Of a stretch of DNA of 64,000 nt, positions 1 through 8,326 are shown piece after piece. The notes beneath the pieces were generated by a model. It was given only the letters and a program-made list of their open reading frames with translations, made no database searches and had not been told where the DNA came from. This DNA is from DASSJT01 sp035691065 (lineage in GTDB: Bacteria > Actinomycetota > Actinomycetes > Actinomycetales > Dermatophilaceae). The DNA lies in contig DASSJT010000110.1 of the NCBI GenBank assembly GCA_035691065.1, positions 1 through 64,000 on the forward strand. The letters run 5' to 3'. Both the position numbers and the translations under genes were made by a program. Position 1 is the first letter of the stretch. Every line of letters starts with the position of its first letter.

Positions 1-352
1 GGATCTCTGTCTCGCGGACGGTGTCGGGGCGACTCTATCGGTGCCTGTGCCATTCTTGAGCCCTTGTCAGCGGACCCCGGCCGCACCGTCTGGCCGTGAG
101 ATCTGCAGGTCCGGGAGTGGGTGCGGGCGCAGTTCGCGGTCGACCTCACGCTGGCGCGGGTGGGCCACGGCGCGGACGGCTGGGCCAGCGTGGCGCGGTC
201 GCTCCAAACCCTTTTGGGGGGTTCGCCCCGCACCGTCTCGGGGTCGGTGCTGGGCGAGTGGCCGCGACCGTCAGGTGCAGCGCGGCAGGGTGGCCAGCCG
301 GCCGGCATACCCCCGCTTCTGTTCTCGCGGGGAGGTCAGGGACGATGGTGAC
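1..352. other. leading stretch without a recognised gene
   Basis: No gene is confidently seen here. An open frame at 121-351 (+, GTG start, 76 aa) has actinobacterial codon composition but resembles nothing I recognise and may be chance or the tail of a lost gene. One copy of the dispersed octamer CGGCATAC lies at 303-310. A GGAGGT sequence at 331-336 precedes the DUF4245 gene. Confidence 0.4.
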
Positions 353-913
353 GTGACAGCCCAGCCACCACCCCGCAGCTCCTACAGCGCCGGGTCGACC
401 TCCAACCTGGTCCGGTCGCTCCTGGCGGTTGGCGGCATCCTGGTGGTGTTCTTCTTCATGGTGCCGCGGGTGAGCTCGGTGTCGCAGCCGCCGGTGGACG
501 TGGAGTCGACGGCGCGTGACGTGGCGCGCTCGTCCGGCTGGGCCGTCTCGGTGCCGCGAGGTCTCCCGGAGGGCTGGCAGGCCTCGGCGGCGAGGTTCGT
601 GCGCAGCACCGACGGGCTCATGACCTGGCACGCGGGTTACATCTCGCCGGCCGGGCACTACGTCGCGCTCGAGCAGACGCAGGCGTCGACCCAGGGGTGG
701 GTCGAGGCGGAGACCAACCGGGCGGCGCGCACCGGCGAGCTCACGGCTGCGGGCAAGGTCTGGGTGAAGTACAACCGCGACACGAAGGTCCAGCGCAGCC
801 TGCTCGACCGGCCGCAGGACCCGAAAGCGCTCACCACACTGGTCACCGGCGACGGCACGTTCGAGGAGCTGGTCGTGCTGGTCGACCACCTCCAGCCGGT
901 CACCGCCGGCTAG
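353..913 (+). CDS. DUF4245 membrane-anchored protein
   Basis: A 186-residue protein of unknown function, recognised as DUF4245 from its layout: a short N-terminal cytoplasmic stretch, one membrane segment at about residues 20-40 (SLLAVGGILVVFFFMV), then a soluble outer domain. The GTG at 353 is chosen because it places the membrane helix at the usual distance from the N-terminus; the purine-rich GGAGGT upstream is about 16 nt away, so the start is not certain. It is convergent with xseB, with 5 nt between the stops. In many actinobacteria DUF4245 sits beside glpX and the exonuclease VII genes, which fits here. Its biochemical role is not known. Confidence 0.75.
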   Translation: MTAQPPPRSSYSAGSTSNLVRSLLAVGGILVVFFFMVPRVSSVSQPPVDVESTARDVARSSGWAVSVPRGLPEGWQASAARFVRSTDGLMTWHAGYISPAGHYVALEQTQASTQGWVEAETNRAARTGELTAAGKVWVKYNRDTKVQRSLLDRPQDPKALTTLVTGDGTFEELVVLVDHLQPVTAG

Positions 914-918
914 CTTCT

Positions 919-1164
919 TCAGCCTTCTTCGTCGGCCGCCCCGCGCAGGGACGCCTCGGCGTCGTCGAGCCAGGTGCTGCAGTGCGCGGCGAGCGCCTCG
1001 CCGCGCCGCCACAGCCGCATGCTCTCCTCAAGACCGGCCTCGCCGGCCTCCAGCCGGGCGACGATGGCGACCAGCTCGTCGCGGGCGGCTTCGTACGACA
1101 GCTGGGCGATGTCCGTGAACTCCGGGCTCGGGGTGGCACCTTGGGACTTGGCGTTGCTGGGCAC
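919..1164 (-). CDS. xseB: exodeoxyribonuclease VII small subunit
   Basis: The 81-residue small subunit of exonuclease VII, which with XseA degrades single-stranded DNA into acid-soluble oligonucleotides. The family core is visible: a helical pair around SYEAARDELVAIVARLEAG followed by LEESMRLWRRGEALAAHC, which forms the coiled coil that wraps XseA. The gene lies just behind xseA on the same strand, separated by about 10 nt, so the two are co-transcribed and probably translationally coupled. GTG at 1164 gives the normal family length; a GTG three codons upstream (1173) is also possible. No Shine-Dalgarno sequence is obvious. Confidence 0.9.
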   Translation of the reverse strand: MPSNAKSQGATPSPEFTDIAQLSYEAARDELVAIVARLEAGEAGLEESMRLWRRGEALAAHCSTWLDDAEASLRGAADEEG

Positions 1165-1174
1165 GGTGGCCACC

Positions 1175-2437
1175 CTAGGCCACGGGCAAGGACGGCCCGA
1201 CGGCTCGCACGTCGAAGTCCCCGCGGGCGACCCGCACCGTGAGCAGCTCGTCAGCGTCGAGGACGGTGGGATCGGTGACCACCTCACCGGTGCCCCGCTG
1301 TACCACCGCATAGCCGCGCTCGAGCGTCGACTGGGGCGAGAGTGCGCTGACCTGGGCCCGCAGGTGGGCGACCTGGTCAGCCGCGCGGTGCACCCTGGAC
1401 AGGAGCCGGGTCTGGGCGCGCTCGCAAAGCGCCTCCAGCTCCCGGCGATGCACCCGGAGCAGGGCGTGCGGGTCGGCCAGGACCGGCCGGCTGCGAAGTG
1501 CGTCGAGGTGCCGGCGCTCGACGCCGATCCGGCCCGCCACTGCGCGGCGGGCTTGCCGCCGGGCCTGAGCCAGGCCCTGGCGCTCTGCGGCGGCGTCAGG
1601 GACGACCAGCTTGGCGGCGTCGGTCGGCGTGGAGGCGCGCCGGTCGGCCACCAGGTCGAGGATCGGTGTGTCGATGTCGTGACCGATGGCACTGACCACG
1701 GGTGTCTGGGCGTCGGCGACGGCGCGCACCAGGGCCTCGTTGCTGAACGGCAGCAGGTCCTCCACCGAGCCGCCGCCCCGGCTGATGATGATGACGTCGA
1801 TGTCGGGGGCGGCGTCGAGGTCTCGCAGCGCAGCCATGACCTCGGTGACCGCAGTGGGACCCTGGACGGCCACCTGCCGGACGGCGAACCGAACCGTCGG
1901 CCACCGGCGGCGGGCGTTCTCGACCACGTCCTTCTCGGCCGCGCTCGCCCGCCCGCAGATGAGCCCGACGCGCCGTGGCAGGAACGGCAGGGGCCGCTTG
2001 CGGTCGGCGTCGAACAGGCCCTCCGAGGCGAGGTTCCGCTTGAGGTACTCCAGCCGGGCCAGCAGCTCACCCACGCCCACCGGCCGGATCTGTCGCCCGT
2101 CGAGCAGCAGTGTCCCCCGCTGGGTCCAGAAGGCGGGCTTGGCCTGGACCACCACCCGCGCGCCCTGGCTGAGCGGCGTGGGCATGGCGTCGAGCGCGTT
2201 GACCTGGATCGCGACGTTGAGGGACATGTCGACGTCGGTGTCGCGCAGGGTGAGGTATGCCGTCCGCGCGCCCGGGCGCCGCGTGAGCTGGATGACCTGG
2301 CCCTCCACCCAGAGGACGGACATCTTCTCGACGTACTCGGCGATCTTCAGACTCAGCAGGCGAACCGGCCATGGATGCTCCGCGGTGGTTTCCGCGGCCT
2401 TGTCGGGAAGCCGCGGCTCAGCAGCGGGGCTGGTCAC
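1175..2437 (-). CDS. xseA: exodeoxyribonuclease VII large subunit
   Basis: Catalytic subunit of exonuclease VII, 420 residues. It has an N-terminal OB-fold (about residues 30-125, with VLWVEGQVIQL and LTLRDTDVDM), then the nuclease domain with the family signatures VGLICGRASAAEKD and IIISRGGGSVEDLLPF (about residues 150-330), and a coiled-coil tail ending in the typical SPQSTLERGYAVVQ strand. Start is GTG at 2437. A TAGAGT hexamer ends 6 nt before this GTG, suggesting a leaderless transcript. It is divergent from ispH, with which it shares a 165-nt promoter region. Confidence 0.95.
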   Translation of the reverse strand: MTSPAAEPRLPDKAAETTAEHPWPVRLLSLKIAEYVEKMSVLWVEGQVIQLTRRPGARTAYLTLRDTDVDMSLNVAIQVNALDAMPTPLSQGARVVVQAKPAFWTQRGTLLLDGRQIRPVGVGELLARLEYLKRNLASEGLFDADRKRPLPFLPRRVGLICGRASAAEKDVVENARRRWPTVRFAVRQVAVQGPTAVTEVMAALRDLDAAPDIDVIIISRGGGSVEDLLPFSNEALVRAVADAQTPVVSAIGHDIDTPILDLVADRRASTPTDAAKLVVPDAAAERQGLAQARRQARRAVAGRIGVERRHLDALRSRPVLADPHALLRVHRRELEALCERAQTRLLSRVHRAADQVAHLRAQVSALSPQSTLERGYAVVQRGTGEVVTDPTVLDADELLTVRVARGDFDVRAVGPSLPVA

Positions 2438-2443
2438 GCCGCC

Positions 2444-2449
2444 ACTCTA
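2444..2449 (-). promoter_or_regulatory. -10 box of xseA-xseB (leaderless)
   Basis: TAGAGT read on the minus strand, separated by 6 nt from the GTG start of xseA, with no ribosome binding site between. This spacing places the transcription start at or next to the start codon. No good -35 hexamer is seen. Confidence 0.55.
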
Positions 2450-2589
2450 GTGATGAGCACGGCGCCTCCGCCCCGGCGTGCCTCCCGTGCCGCCACGTGC
2501 TCCGGCGAAGCCCGGGCGGAGAGCGCCGCCTGACCAGGTGCGTCCATGGAGGACCGCCGGGCGGATTCGGAGCCTCGCAGACCGCAACT

Positions 2590-2595
2590 TACGAT
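2590..2595 (+). promoter_or_regulatory. -10 box of ispH (leaderless)
   Basis: TACGAT followed by exactly 7 nt and then ATG at 2603. A weak -35-like TTCGGA lies at 2566-2571 (18-nt spacer). The arrangement favours the ATG at 2603 over the in-frame ATG at 2594, which overlaps the hexamer. Confidence 0.55.
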
Positions 2596-2602
2596 GGAGA
2601 GC

Positions 2603-3613
2603 ATGACCCCCACCAAACGTGTGCTGCTGGCTGCCCCGCGAGGATACTGCGCGGGTGTGGACCGGGCCGTGGTGACGGTCGAGAAGGCCCTCGAGCTCTA
2701 TGGGCCACCGGTCTACGTTCGCAAGCAGATCGTCCACAACAAGCACGTCGTCACGACGCTGGAGAAGCGCGGCGCCATCTTCGTCGACGAGACCGACGAG
2801 GTCCCCGAGGGCGCCACGGTCATCTTCTCGGCGCACGGCGTTGCCCCAGCCGTGCACGAGGAGGCCCGGGCGCTGAAGCTCAAGACGATCGACGCCACGT
2901 GCCCCTTGGTGACCAAGGTCCACCGCGAGGCCGTGCGCTTCGCCGACTCCGACTTCGACATCCTGCTCATCGGCCACGAGGGTCATGAGGAGGTCGTGGG
3001 CACCTCGGGGGAGGCACCCGAGCACATCACGCTCGTCAACGGCCCCGACGACGTCGCCAACGTCGAGGTCCGCGACCCCGACAAGGTGGTATGGCTGTCC
3101 CAGACCACGCTGTCGGTCGACGAGACCATGGAGACGGTGCGGCGCCTCCGGGAGAAGTTCCCGAAGCTCCAGGACCCGCCCAGCGACGACATCTGCTACG
3201 CCACCCAGAACCGCCAGCTCGCGGTCAAGCAGATGGCCCCGGACACCGAGCTCATGATCGTCGTGGGCTCGCGAAACTCCTCCAACTCGGTGCGACTGGT
3301 CGAGGTGGCGGTCGAGCACGGCGCCCGCGCCGGCCACCTGGTGGACTACGCCGAGGAGATCGACGAGGCGTGGCTCGAGGGGGTGACCACCGTGGGTGTG
3401 ACGTCAGGCGCGTCGGTGCCCGAGGTGCTGGTGCGGGACGTGCTGACCTACCTGGCCGACCGTGGGTATGCCGAGGTGGAGCCGGTCGTGGCTGCCGAGG
3501 AGAGCCTGCTGTTCGCCCTGCCCAACGAGATCCGCCGTGACCTCAAGAGCCGTGGCCTGTCGGACAAGATGCGCCACGACGCGAGCTTCGAAGAGGCGGG
3601 CTCGCTCCACTAG
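2603..3613 (+). CDS. ispH: 4-hydroxy-3-methylbut-2-enyl diphosphate reductase
   Basis: Last enzyme of the MEP isoprenoid pathway: it reduces HMBPP to IPP and DMAPP in the cytosol with an oxygen-sensitive iron-sulfur cluster. The 336-residue product has the three cluster cysteines in their usual contexts: C16 (APRGYCAGVDRA), C100 (DATCPLVTK) and C198 (DICYATQNRQ), as well as the HGVAPAVHEE and VVGSRNSSNS substrate motifs. ATG 2603 is chosen over ATG 2594 because of a -10 box 7 nt upstream. Its stop overlaps the convergent rmuC stop by 4 nt. Confidence 0.96.
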   Translation: MTPTKRVLLAAPRGYCAGVDRAVVTVEKALELYGPPVYVRKQIVHNKHVVTTLEKRGAIFVDETDEVPEGATVIFSAHGVAPAVHEEARALKLKTIDATCPLVTKVHREAVRFADSDFDILLIGHEGHEEVVGTSGEAPEHITLVNGPDDVANVEVRDPDKVVWLSQTTLSVDETMETVRRLREKFPKLQDPPSDDICYATQNRQLAVKQMAPDTELMIVVGSRNSSNSVRLVEVAVEHGARAGHLVDYAEEIDEAWLEGVTTVGVTSGASVPEVLVRDVLTYLADRGYAEVEPVVAAEESLLFALPNEIRRDLKSRGLSDKMRHDASFEEAGSLH

Positions 3614-4815
3614 GCAATCTCGCTGGCCTCGCCGCCTTCCCGGTGGGTGCGGCCCTCGGTCGGGGCGCCGAAGTCGAGCTCCGGACGGGCGTCCTGGCCC
3701 GTTGCGGCCTCGATGAGCTCGAGGGCCGTGAGCACTCGGGGGCCAGCCTGCAGCACTTCTGGCCCCGGCAGCTCCGCCTCCGCGAGGTCGAGCTCGCGCA
3801 TCCGCCGCGCCGTCACCAGCACTCGCGACTCCAAGGCGCCGACCAGCTGGTTGTAGGTCTCCACGGATCGGGTCAGCGCGCCCCCCATGCGCGAGACGTG
3901 GGCCCCGAGGGTGCCGATCCGGGCGTAGAGCTCCCGGCCAAGGACCAGCAGCTCCCGGGCATTGGCGGTCAGCGCATCCTGCTGCCACGTGAACGCGACC
4001 GTCCGGAGCAGGGCCATCAGCGCCCCGGGGCCGACCAGCACCACCCGCCTGGCCATGGCTGCCTCGTGCAGACCCGGGTCGGCCGCCAGGGCAGACGAGA
4101 GCATCGCCTCGCTCGGCACGAAGCAGACGACCATCTCCGGCGAGCTGTCGAACGCCGACCAGTAGTCCTTCCCGGCGAGCGACACCACGTGGGACTTGAG
4201 GGATCCGGCGTGCTGGGCGAGCAGCCGTGACCGCTCAGAGCCGTCGAGGTCGTCGGCCTGGGCCTGCAGGAACGCCGACATCGGCGCCTTGGAGTCCACC
4301 ACGAGGAACTTCGCTCCCGGGAGCTGGACCACCACGTCAGGCCGCACCTGCCGGTCGTGCCGGCTCACCCGGCATACCTGCTCGTCGAAGTCGCACCGGG
4401 CCAGCAGGCCCGCGTGCTCGAGCACGCGTCGCAGCTGCACCTCGCCCCAGGCGCCGCGCACCGTGGAGGCGTTGAGCGACCCGGCGAGCGACTGCGTCTG
4501 ACGGCCGAGGTCGGTGGCGGCCGCATGGACCTGGGTCATGGCGGTCGTCAGGGCGGCGAACTGGTGGGTGCGGTCGCGCTCCAGGGCTCCCACCTGCCCC
4601 TCGACGCGCCGCAGCGCCTCCTGGAGTGGGACCAGCGCGGCCGCTGTCTGGGCGTCGTCGGCCACCGCCGCCTCGAGGTCGACGACCCGCTCGCGCAGGA
4701 GGTCGCGCTCGGCGGCCAGGCCGGCGGCGCGGGCCGAGCCCACCTGGCGCAGGGCGAGCCACATGACCCCGGCACCCAGAAGGACGCCGGCGACGATGGC
4801 GAGCAGGATCTCCAT
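3610..4815 (-). CDS. rmuC: DNA recombination protein RmuC
   Basis: A 401-residue RmuC-family protein, thought to limit recombination between inverted repeats; the family carries a nuclease-like fold. Visible are an N-terminal membrane segment (residues 2-20), a coiled-coil region (about 30-110) with heptad-like leucines, and the RmuC domain with RGAWGEVQLRRVLEHAGL, FLVVDSKAPMSAF and FVPSEAMLSSAL. The ATG at 4815 begins the membrane helix directly; a GTG at 4821 would add two residues. One GTATGCCG copy (reverse, 4370) forces a Val-Cys-Arg stretch with a rare GTA codon. It overlaps ispH at the stop codons. Confidence 0.92.
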   Translation of the reverse strand: MEILLAIVAGVLLGAGVMWLALRQVGSARAAGLAAERDLLRERVVDLEAAVADDAQTAAALVPLQEALRRVEGQVGALERDRTHQFAALTTAMTQVHAAATDLGRQTQSLAGSLNASTVRGAWGEVQLRRVLEHAGLLARCDFDEQVCRVSRHDRQVRPDVVVQLPGAKFLVVDSKAPMSAFLQAQADDLDGSERSRLLAQHAGSLKSHVVSLAGKDYWSAFDSSPEMVVCFVPSEAMLSSALAADPGLHEAAMARRVVLVGPGALMALLRTVAFTWQQDALTANARELLVLGRELYARIGTLGAHVSRMGGALTRSVETYNQLVGALESRVLVTARRMRELDLAEAELPGPEVLQAGPRVLTALELIEAATGQDARPELDFGAPTEGRTHREGGEASEIA

Positions 4816-4865
4816 GAGCACGACCCTGCCAGCCCCTGCCGACAGTGCCGTTTCGCACACGCGGG

Positions 4866-4871
4866 TAGCCT
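4866..4871 (+). promoter_or_regulatory. -10 box of the NUDIX gene (leaderless)
   Basis: TAGCCT with exactly 7 nt to the ATG at 4879 and no ribosome binding site in between. It lies in the divergent gap between rmuC and the NUDIX gene. Confidence 0.5.
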
Positions 4872-4878
4872 CGCCATC

Positions 4879-5397
4879 ATGGCCGCGCACGACCGTCCTG
4901 ACCTCGCCACGGAGGAGGGCCGGCTGGCTTTCATCGAGGTGCTCAACGAGCGGCTGCCGCGCAAGCGGGTGATCGCCCAGGGCCTGATCCGCAGTGTGCG
5001 CGGCGACTTCCTCCTGTGCGAGCTGACGTACAAGCGCGAGTGGGACCTGCCAGGCGGGGTGGTCGACCCCGACGAGTCGCCCTCCCAGTGCGTCGTCCGG
5101 GAGGTGCGCGAGGAGCTCGGCCTGCACGTCGAGGCCCGCGCCCTCCTCGCCGTCAACTGGCTGCCTCCCTGGCGCGGGTGGTCCGACGCGCTCAGCCTCA
5201 CCTTCGACCTCGGCGTCGGCGCCGACGACCTGCCGTCGACGGCAAGGCTGCAGCCGCGCGAGATCCGGGCGCTGCACTGGTGCGGCCCCCAAGAGATCGC
5301 CCGCCACGCCGCGGCCTACAACCAGCGCCTGCTGGCGTTCCTGGGCACCCATGCCGGCCCTACGGCATACCTTCATGACAGCGTTCCGGCGCTCTGA
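4879..5397 (+). CDS. NUDIX hydrolase
   Basis: A 172-residue NUDIX protein, predicted to hydrolyse a nucleoside diphosphate linked to another moiety. The NUDIX box is complete: from the glycine of LPGGVVDPDE through REVREELGL, matching G-x5-E-x7-REuxEExGu at about residues 62-85. A long N-terminal helix (LAFIEVLNERLPRKRVI) precedes the fold. The substrate cannot be read from the sequence. The start is set by the -10 box 7 nt upstream. Its C-terminal codons contain an octamer copy (5363), and a second copy in opposite orientation lies just beyond the stop (5401). Confidence 0.88.
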   Translation: MAAHDRPDLATEEGRLAFIEVLNERLPRKRVIAQGLIRSVRGDFLLCELTYKREWDLPGGVVDPDESPSQCVVREVREELGLHVEARALLAVNWLPPWRGWSDALSLTFDLGVGADDLPSTARLQPREIRALHWCGPQEIARHAAAYNQRLLAFLGTHAGPTAYLHDSVPAL

Positions 5398-5408
5398 GCC
5401 GTATGCCG
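5363..5408. repeat. inverted pair of the octamer CGGCATAC / GTATGCCG
   Basis: CGGCATAC at 5363-5370 and GTATGCCG at 5401-5408 form an exact 8-bp inverted repeat around a 30-nt loop straddling the end of the NUDIX gene. Pairing stops at the octamer edges. It could fold in RNA and aid termination, much as inverted uptake sequences do in other bacteria; no U-tract follows. Confidence 0.5.
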
Positions 5409-5467
5409 GGTGCTCACCTCCCAGCCCACCGCCCGTGGGCGTTCCCTCCATCGGACAGGAGAGGCTC

Positions 5468-6406
5468 TTGAGCGAGAGCGAGAGCGAGTTCGACCAGGCC
5501 ATCGCCCTCCAGCCTGGAGCCGAGCCGGGCGCCTACGAGGGAGCGCTCGGCGCCGGCTGGCGCATCGGCGGCGGCATCAACGGAGGGGTGCTGCTTGCCC
5601 TCGCCGGCCACGCCCTGAGCCACGAGTTCGCGGCCGAGGGGCATCCAGACCCGCTGGCGATCAGCGCGTACTACCTGACCCCGGGCGTGCCCGGTCCCGC
5701 CCAGGTGCGGACCGAGGTGCATCGGCGCGGTCGGGCGGTCAGCGTCGGGAGCGCCGCGCTGAGCCAGCCCGATGGCGAAGCCGACCGGGAACCCGGCGGT
5801 GATGCCGGCCGGGGTGCCGCCCGGGAGATGGGCAGCGACGCCGGCAGGGGTGCCGCCGTCGAGCGGATCCGGGTGCTTGCGACGTACGGCGACCTCTCCG
5901 GAGTGGGCGCGGACCTGCGCACCAGCGCGTCACCGCCATCGCTGCCGCCGATCGAGCACTGCGTGACCACCGCGGACGCACCGCCGACGTTCCTGCAGCA
6001 TGCCTCGCTGCTCGAACGGCTTGACATCCGGCTCGACCCGGCCACCACGGGCTGGGCGGTCGGCAAGCCGTCGGGAAACGGCGCGATCCGGGGCTGGCTG
6101 CGCATGGCCGATGGCCGCGAGCCGGACCCGATGCTGCTGCTCCTTGCGGTTGACGCACTGCCGCCGGTGGCCTTCGACCTGGGTCTCCCCGGCTGGACGC
6201 CGACGCTGGAGCTCACCGCACATGTGCGATGCCGTCCCGCGCGGGGCTGGCTGCGCATCAATGTGACGAGCCGCACCCTGTCGGGCGGGCTGATGGAGGA
6301 GGACGCGGAAGTGTGGGACTCCGAGGGCCGTCTGGTGGCGCTGTCCCGCCAGCTGGCCCGGGCGTCCGCTCCGCCGCGCTCACGCGCTGACGCAGGTGGT
6401 CGGTGA
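5468..6406 (+). CDS. acyl-CoA thioesterase family protein (double hotdog)
   Basis: A 312-residue TesB/4HBT_3-type thioesterase, expected to cleave acyl-CoA to free acid and CoA. It has two hotdog halves: the first shows GGGINGGVLLALAGHAL (about residues 35-51), the second WTPTLELTAHVRCRPARGWL near the end. The TTG at 5468 is chosen because AGGAGAGG sits 3-10 nt upstream (5457-5464). The region around residues 100-130 carries an insertion with two near-identical DAGRGAA repeats, probably a recent slippage duplication in an exposed loop. It lies just upstream of ychF and is separately transcribed. Confidence 0.8.
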   Translation: MSESESEFDQAIALQPGAEPGAYEGALGAGWRIGGGINGGVLLALAGHALSHEFAAEGHPDPLAISAYYLTPGVPGPAQVRTEVHRRGRAVSVGSAALSQPDGEADREPGGDAGRGAAREMGSDAGRGAAVERIRVLATYGDLSGVGADLRTSASPPSLPPIEHCVTTADAPPTFLQHASLLERLDIRLDPATTGWAVGKPSGNGAIRGWLRMADGREPDPMLLLLAVDALPPVAFDLGLPGWTPTLELTAHVRCRPARGWLRINVTSRTLSGGLMEEDAEVWDSEGRLVALSRQLARASAPPRSRADAGGR

Positions 6407-6443
6407 CGCGGGTGGCGGGACGCGGGTGGGCGGTGACGCGTCG

Positions 6444-6470
6444 TTGGATCTGCTGGCCGGCGACTAGACT
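6444..6470 (+). promoter_or_regulatory. ychF promoter
   Basis: A -35-like TTGGAT (6444-6449), a 15-nt spacer and -10 TAGACT (6465-6470), followed 9 nt later by the GTG start at 6480. No ribosome binding site lies between, so the mRNA is probably leaderless or nearly so. Confidence 0.55.
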
Positions 6471-6479
6471 CTTGGCTTC

Positions 6480-7589
6480 GTGGCTCTCACTATCGGAATC
6501 GTCGGTCTGCCCAACGTCGGCAAGTCGACGATGTTCAACGCCCTCACGAAGAACAACGTGCTCGCCGCGAACTACCCGTTCGCGACCATCGAGCCGAACG
6601 TCGGCGTTGTGCCCCTTCCCGATCCCCGCCTGGCCGTCCTCGCGAAGATCTTCCACTCCGAGCGGATCATCCCTGCCACCGTGTCCTTCGTCGACATCGC
6701 CGGGATCGTGCGTGGTGCCTCCGAGGGGGAGGGGCTGGGCAACAAGTTCCTCGCCCACATCCGGGAGGCTGACGCGATCTGCCAGGTCGTCCGCGCATTC
6801 CACGACGACGACGTCGCCCACATCGAGGGCAAGGTCTCGCCCGAGTCCGACATCGAGACCATCCACACCGAGCTGATCCTTGCCGACCTCCAGACCCTCG
6901 AGAAGGCCGTCCCGCGCCTCGACAAGGAGGTCAAGGGCAAGAAGACCGACAAGGCGGTCCTCGACACGGCACTGGCGGCCCAGAAGGTGCTGGAGGAGGG
7001 CACCACGCTGTATGCCGGCGGCGCGGCTGCAGGGGTCGCCATGGACCTGGCGCATGCCCTGGGCCTGCTCACGACAAAGCCCTTCGTCTACGTCTTCAAC
7101 ATTGACGAGGAGCAGCTGAGCGACGAGGCGCTGCAGAAAGAGCTGTCGGCGCTCGTTGCTCCTGCGGATGCGATCTTCCTCAACGCCAAGCTCGAGTCCG
7201 AGCTGGCCGAGCTCGACGACGACGAGGCCCGTGAGCTTCTCGAGTCGGTCGGCGTCACCGAGCCGGGTCTGGACCAGTTGGCACGCAAGGGATTCCACAC
7301 CCTCGGTCTGCAGACCTTCCTCACGGCAGGCCCGAAGGAGTCTCGCGCCTGGACGATTCGGAAGGGGTGGACCGCCCCGCAGGCCGCTGGTGTGATCCAC
7401 ACCGACTTCCAGCGCGGGTTCATCAAGGCCGAGATCGTCTCGTACGACGACCTGGTCCAGGCCGGCTCGATGGTCGCAGCGAGGGCGGCGGGGAGGGTGC
7501 GCATGGAGGGCAAGGACTACGTGATGGCCGACGGCGACGTGGTCGAGTTCCGCTTCCAACAGGCGTCAGGCACCGGCGGCAAGAAGTAG
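6480..7589 (+). CDS. ychF: redox-regulated ATPase YchF
   Basis: A universally conserved OBG-family P-loop protein (369 residues) that binds ATP in preference to GTP and associates with ribosomes. Walker A GLPNVGKST is at residues 9-17, the switch/G3 DIAGIVRGASEGEGLGN follows, and the G4 position reads FNIDEE in place of NKxD, as expected for this ATP-binding branch. A C-terminal TGS domain starts at about LQTFLTAGPKESRAWT. The start is GTG, confirmed by MALTIGIVGLPNVGK-type alignment and by the promoter immediately upstream. An 8-bp hairpin follows the stop. Confidence 0.97.
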   Translation: MALTIGIVGLPNVGKSTMFNALTKNNVLAANYPFATIEPNVGVVPLPDPRLAVLAKIFHSERIIPATVSFVDIAGIVRGASEGEGLGNKFLAHIREADAICQVVRAFHDDDVAHIEGKVSPESDIETIHTELILADLQTLEKAVPRLDKEVKGKKTDKAVLDTALAAQKVLEEGTTLYAGGAAAGVAMDLAHALGLLTTKPFVYVFNIDEEQLSDEALQKELSALVAPADAIFLNAKLESELAELDDDEARELLESVGVTEPGLDQLARKGFHTLGLQTFLTAGPKESRAWTIRKGWTAPQAAGVIHTDFQRGFIKAEIVSYDDLVQAGSMVAARAAGRVRMEGKDYVMADGDVVEFRFQQASGTGGKK

Positions 7590-7593
7590 AGGA

Positions 7594-7623
7594 CGCCCGC
7601 ATCGCGGCATGAGGGTGCGGGCG
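7594..7623 (+). terminator. hairpin downstream of ychF
   Basis: CGCCCGCA (7594-7601) pairs with TGCGGGCG (7616-7623) around a 14-nt loop, starting 4 nt after the ychF stop. There is no U-tract, which is common for terminators in GC-rich actinobacteria. Confidence 0.5.
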
Positions 7624-7728
7624 GAGGGCTGCGCGTTCTCCCCTCTGGCAGCGATCGGATCCCATGCATAGCGTGCGTGGATAGGTGGAGTGCCGCCGAT
7701 CTATGCGATGCGAGAGGAAGGACATGCG

Positions 7729-8121
7729 ATGACGCGGTACCTGATCACGTTCCCCAGCGACGCGATGAACCACATCCCCGACGAGGAGATGCCCGAGGTG
7801 GGCAGGGCTGCGCACGCGGTCTGTCAAGAGCTCATCGACGCCGGTGTGTACCTCTTGACCGGCGGCCTGGAAGAGGAACCCGCGAATCTCGTGGGCACGG
7901 ACGGGACGGTCACCGAAGGCCCGAGACCGGACATCATCGGCGGAATCACGATCGTGGACGTGCCTTCACGCGAGGACGCGCTGAAGTGGGCTGCCAAGAT
8001 CGCTGCTGCGTGCCGCTGTACGCAGGAAGTACGGGCGATCGGGTTCGACCCCGAACTCGAGGCGATGCTCGGCAAGGTTGCTGTCGACGTCGACGCCCTG
8101 AAGACGCGTGATCGAGGGTGA
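7729..8121 (+). CDS. YCII-family (DGPF) protein
   Basis: A 130-residue protein of the YCII-related fold, whose small ferredoxin-like barrel has an unproven enzymatic role. Family marks: RYLITFPSDAMNHIPDEEM at the N-terminus, TEGPRPDIIGGITIVDVPSREDALKWAAKIA in the middle and FDPELEAM near the end. AGGAAGGA about 7 nt upstream supports ATG 7729; an ATG at 7724 opens only a 2-codon frame. Such genes often neighbour ECF42 sigma factors; this one does not, while a second YCII gene at 21.7 kb does. Confidence 0.75.
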   Translation: MTRYLITFPSDAMNHIPDEEMPEVGRAAHAVCQELIDAGVYLLTGGLEEEPANLVGTDGTVTEGPRPDIIGGITIVDVPSREDALKWAAKIAAACRCTQEVRAIGFDPELEAMLGKVAVDVDALKTRDRG

Positions 8122-8326
8122 CCGCACATCGGCATGTCAGGACGGTGGACGCGTCGAGTTCCGCTTCAACGTCTGAAACCCCGGCTCCGAGCAGGCATGT
8201 GCCACCGCACCGTTCATCACGGAAGCGCTGGACGCCGGCGTCTTGACGCCCGCGCCTACGCAGCCGACGTCAAGGACGGCACCTTCTCCTGCTTCAAGCA
8301 GGCCTTCTGAGCAAGGACAGACAAGA

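Noticed and set aside
974..2533. A plus-strand open frame of about 519 codons opposite xseA
   Set aside because: Antisense to a fully recognised exonuclease VII gene, with no domain of its own.
8240..8310. Possible 3' remnant of a pantothenate-type gene (ending DVKDGTF..) before the MBL gene
   Set aside because: Only about 20 residues with a vague resemblance; too short to support a call.
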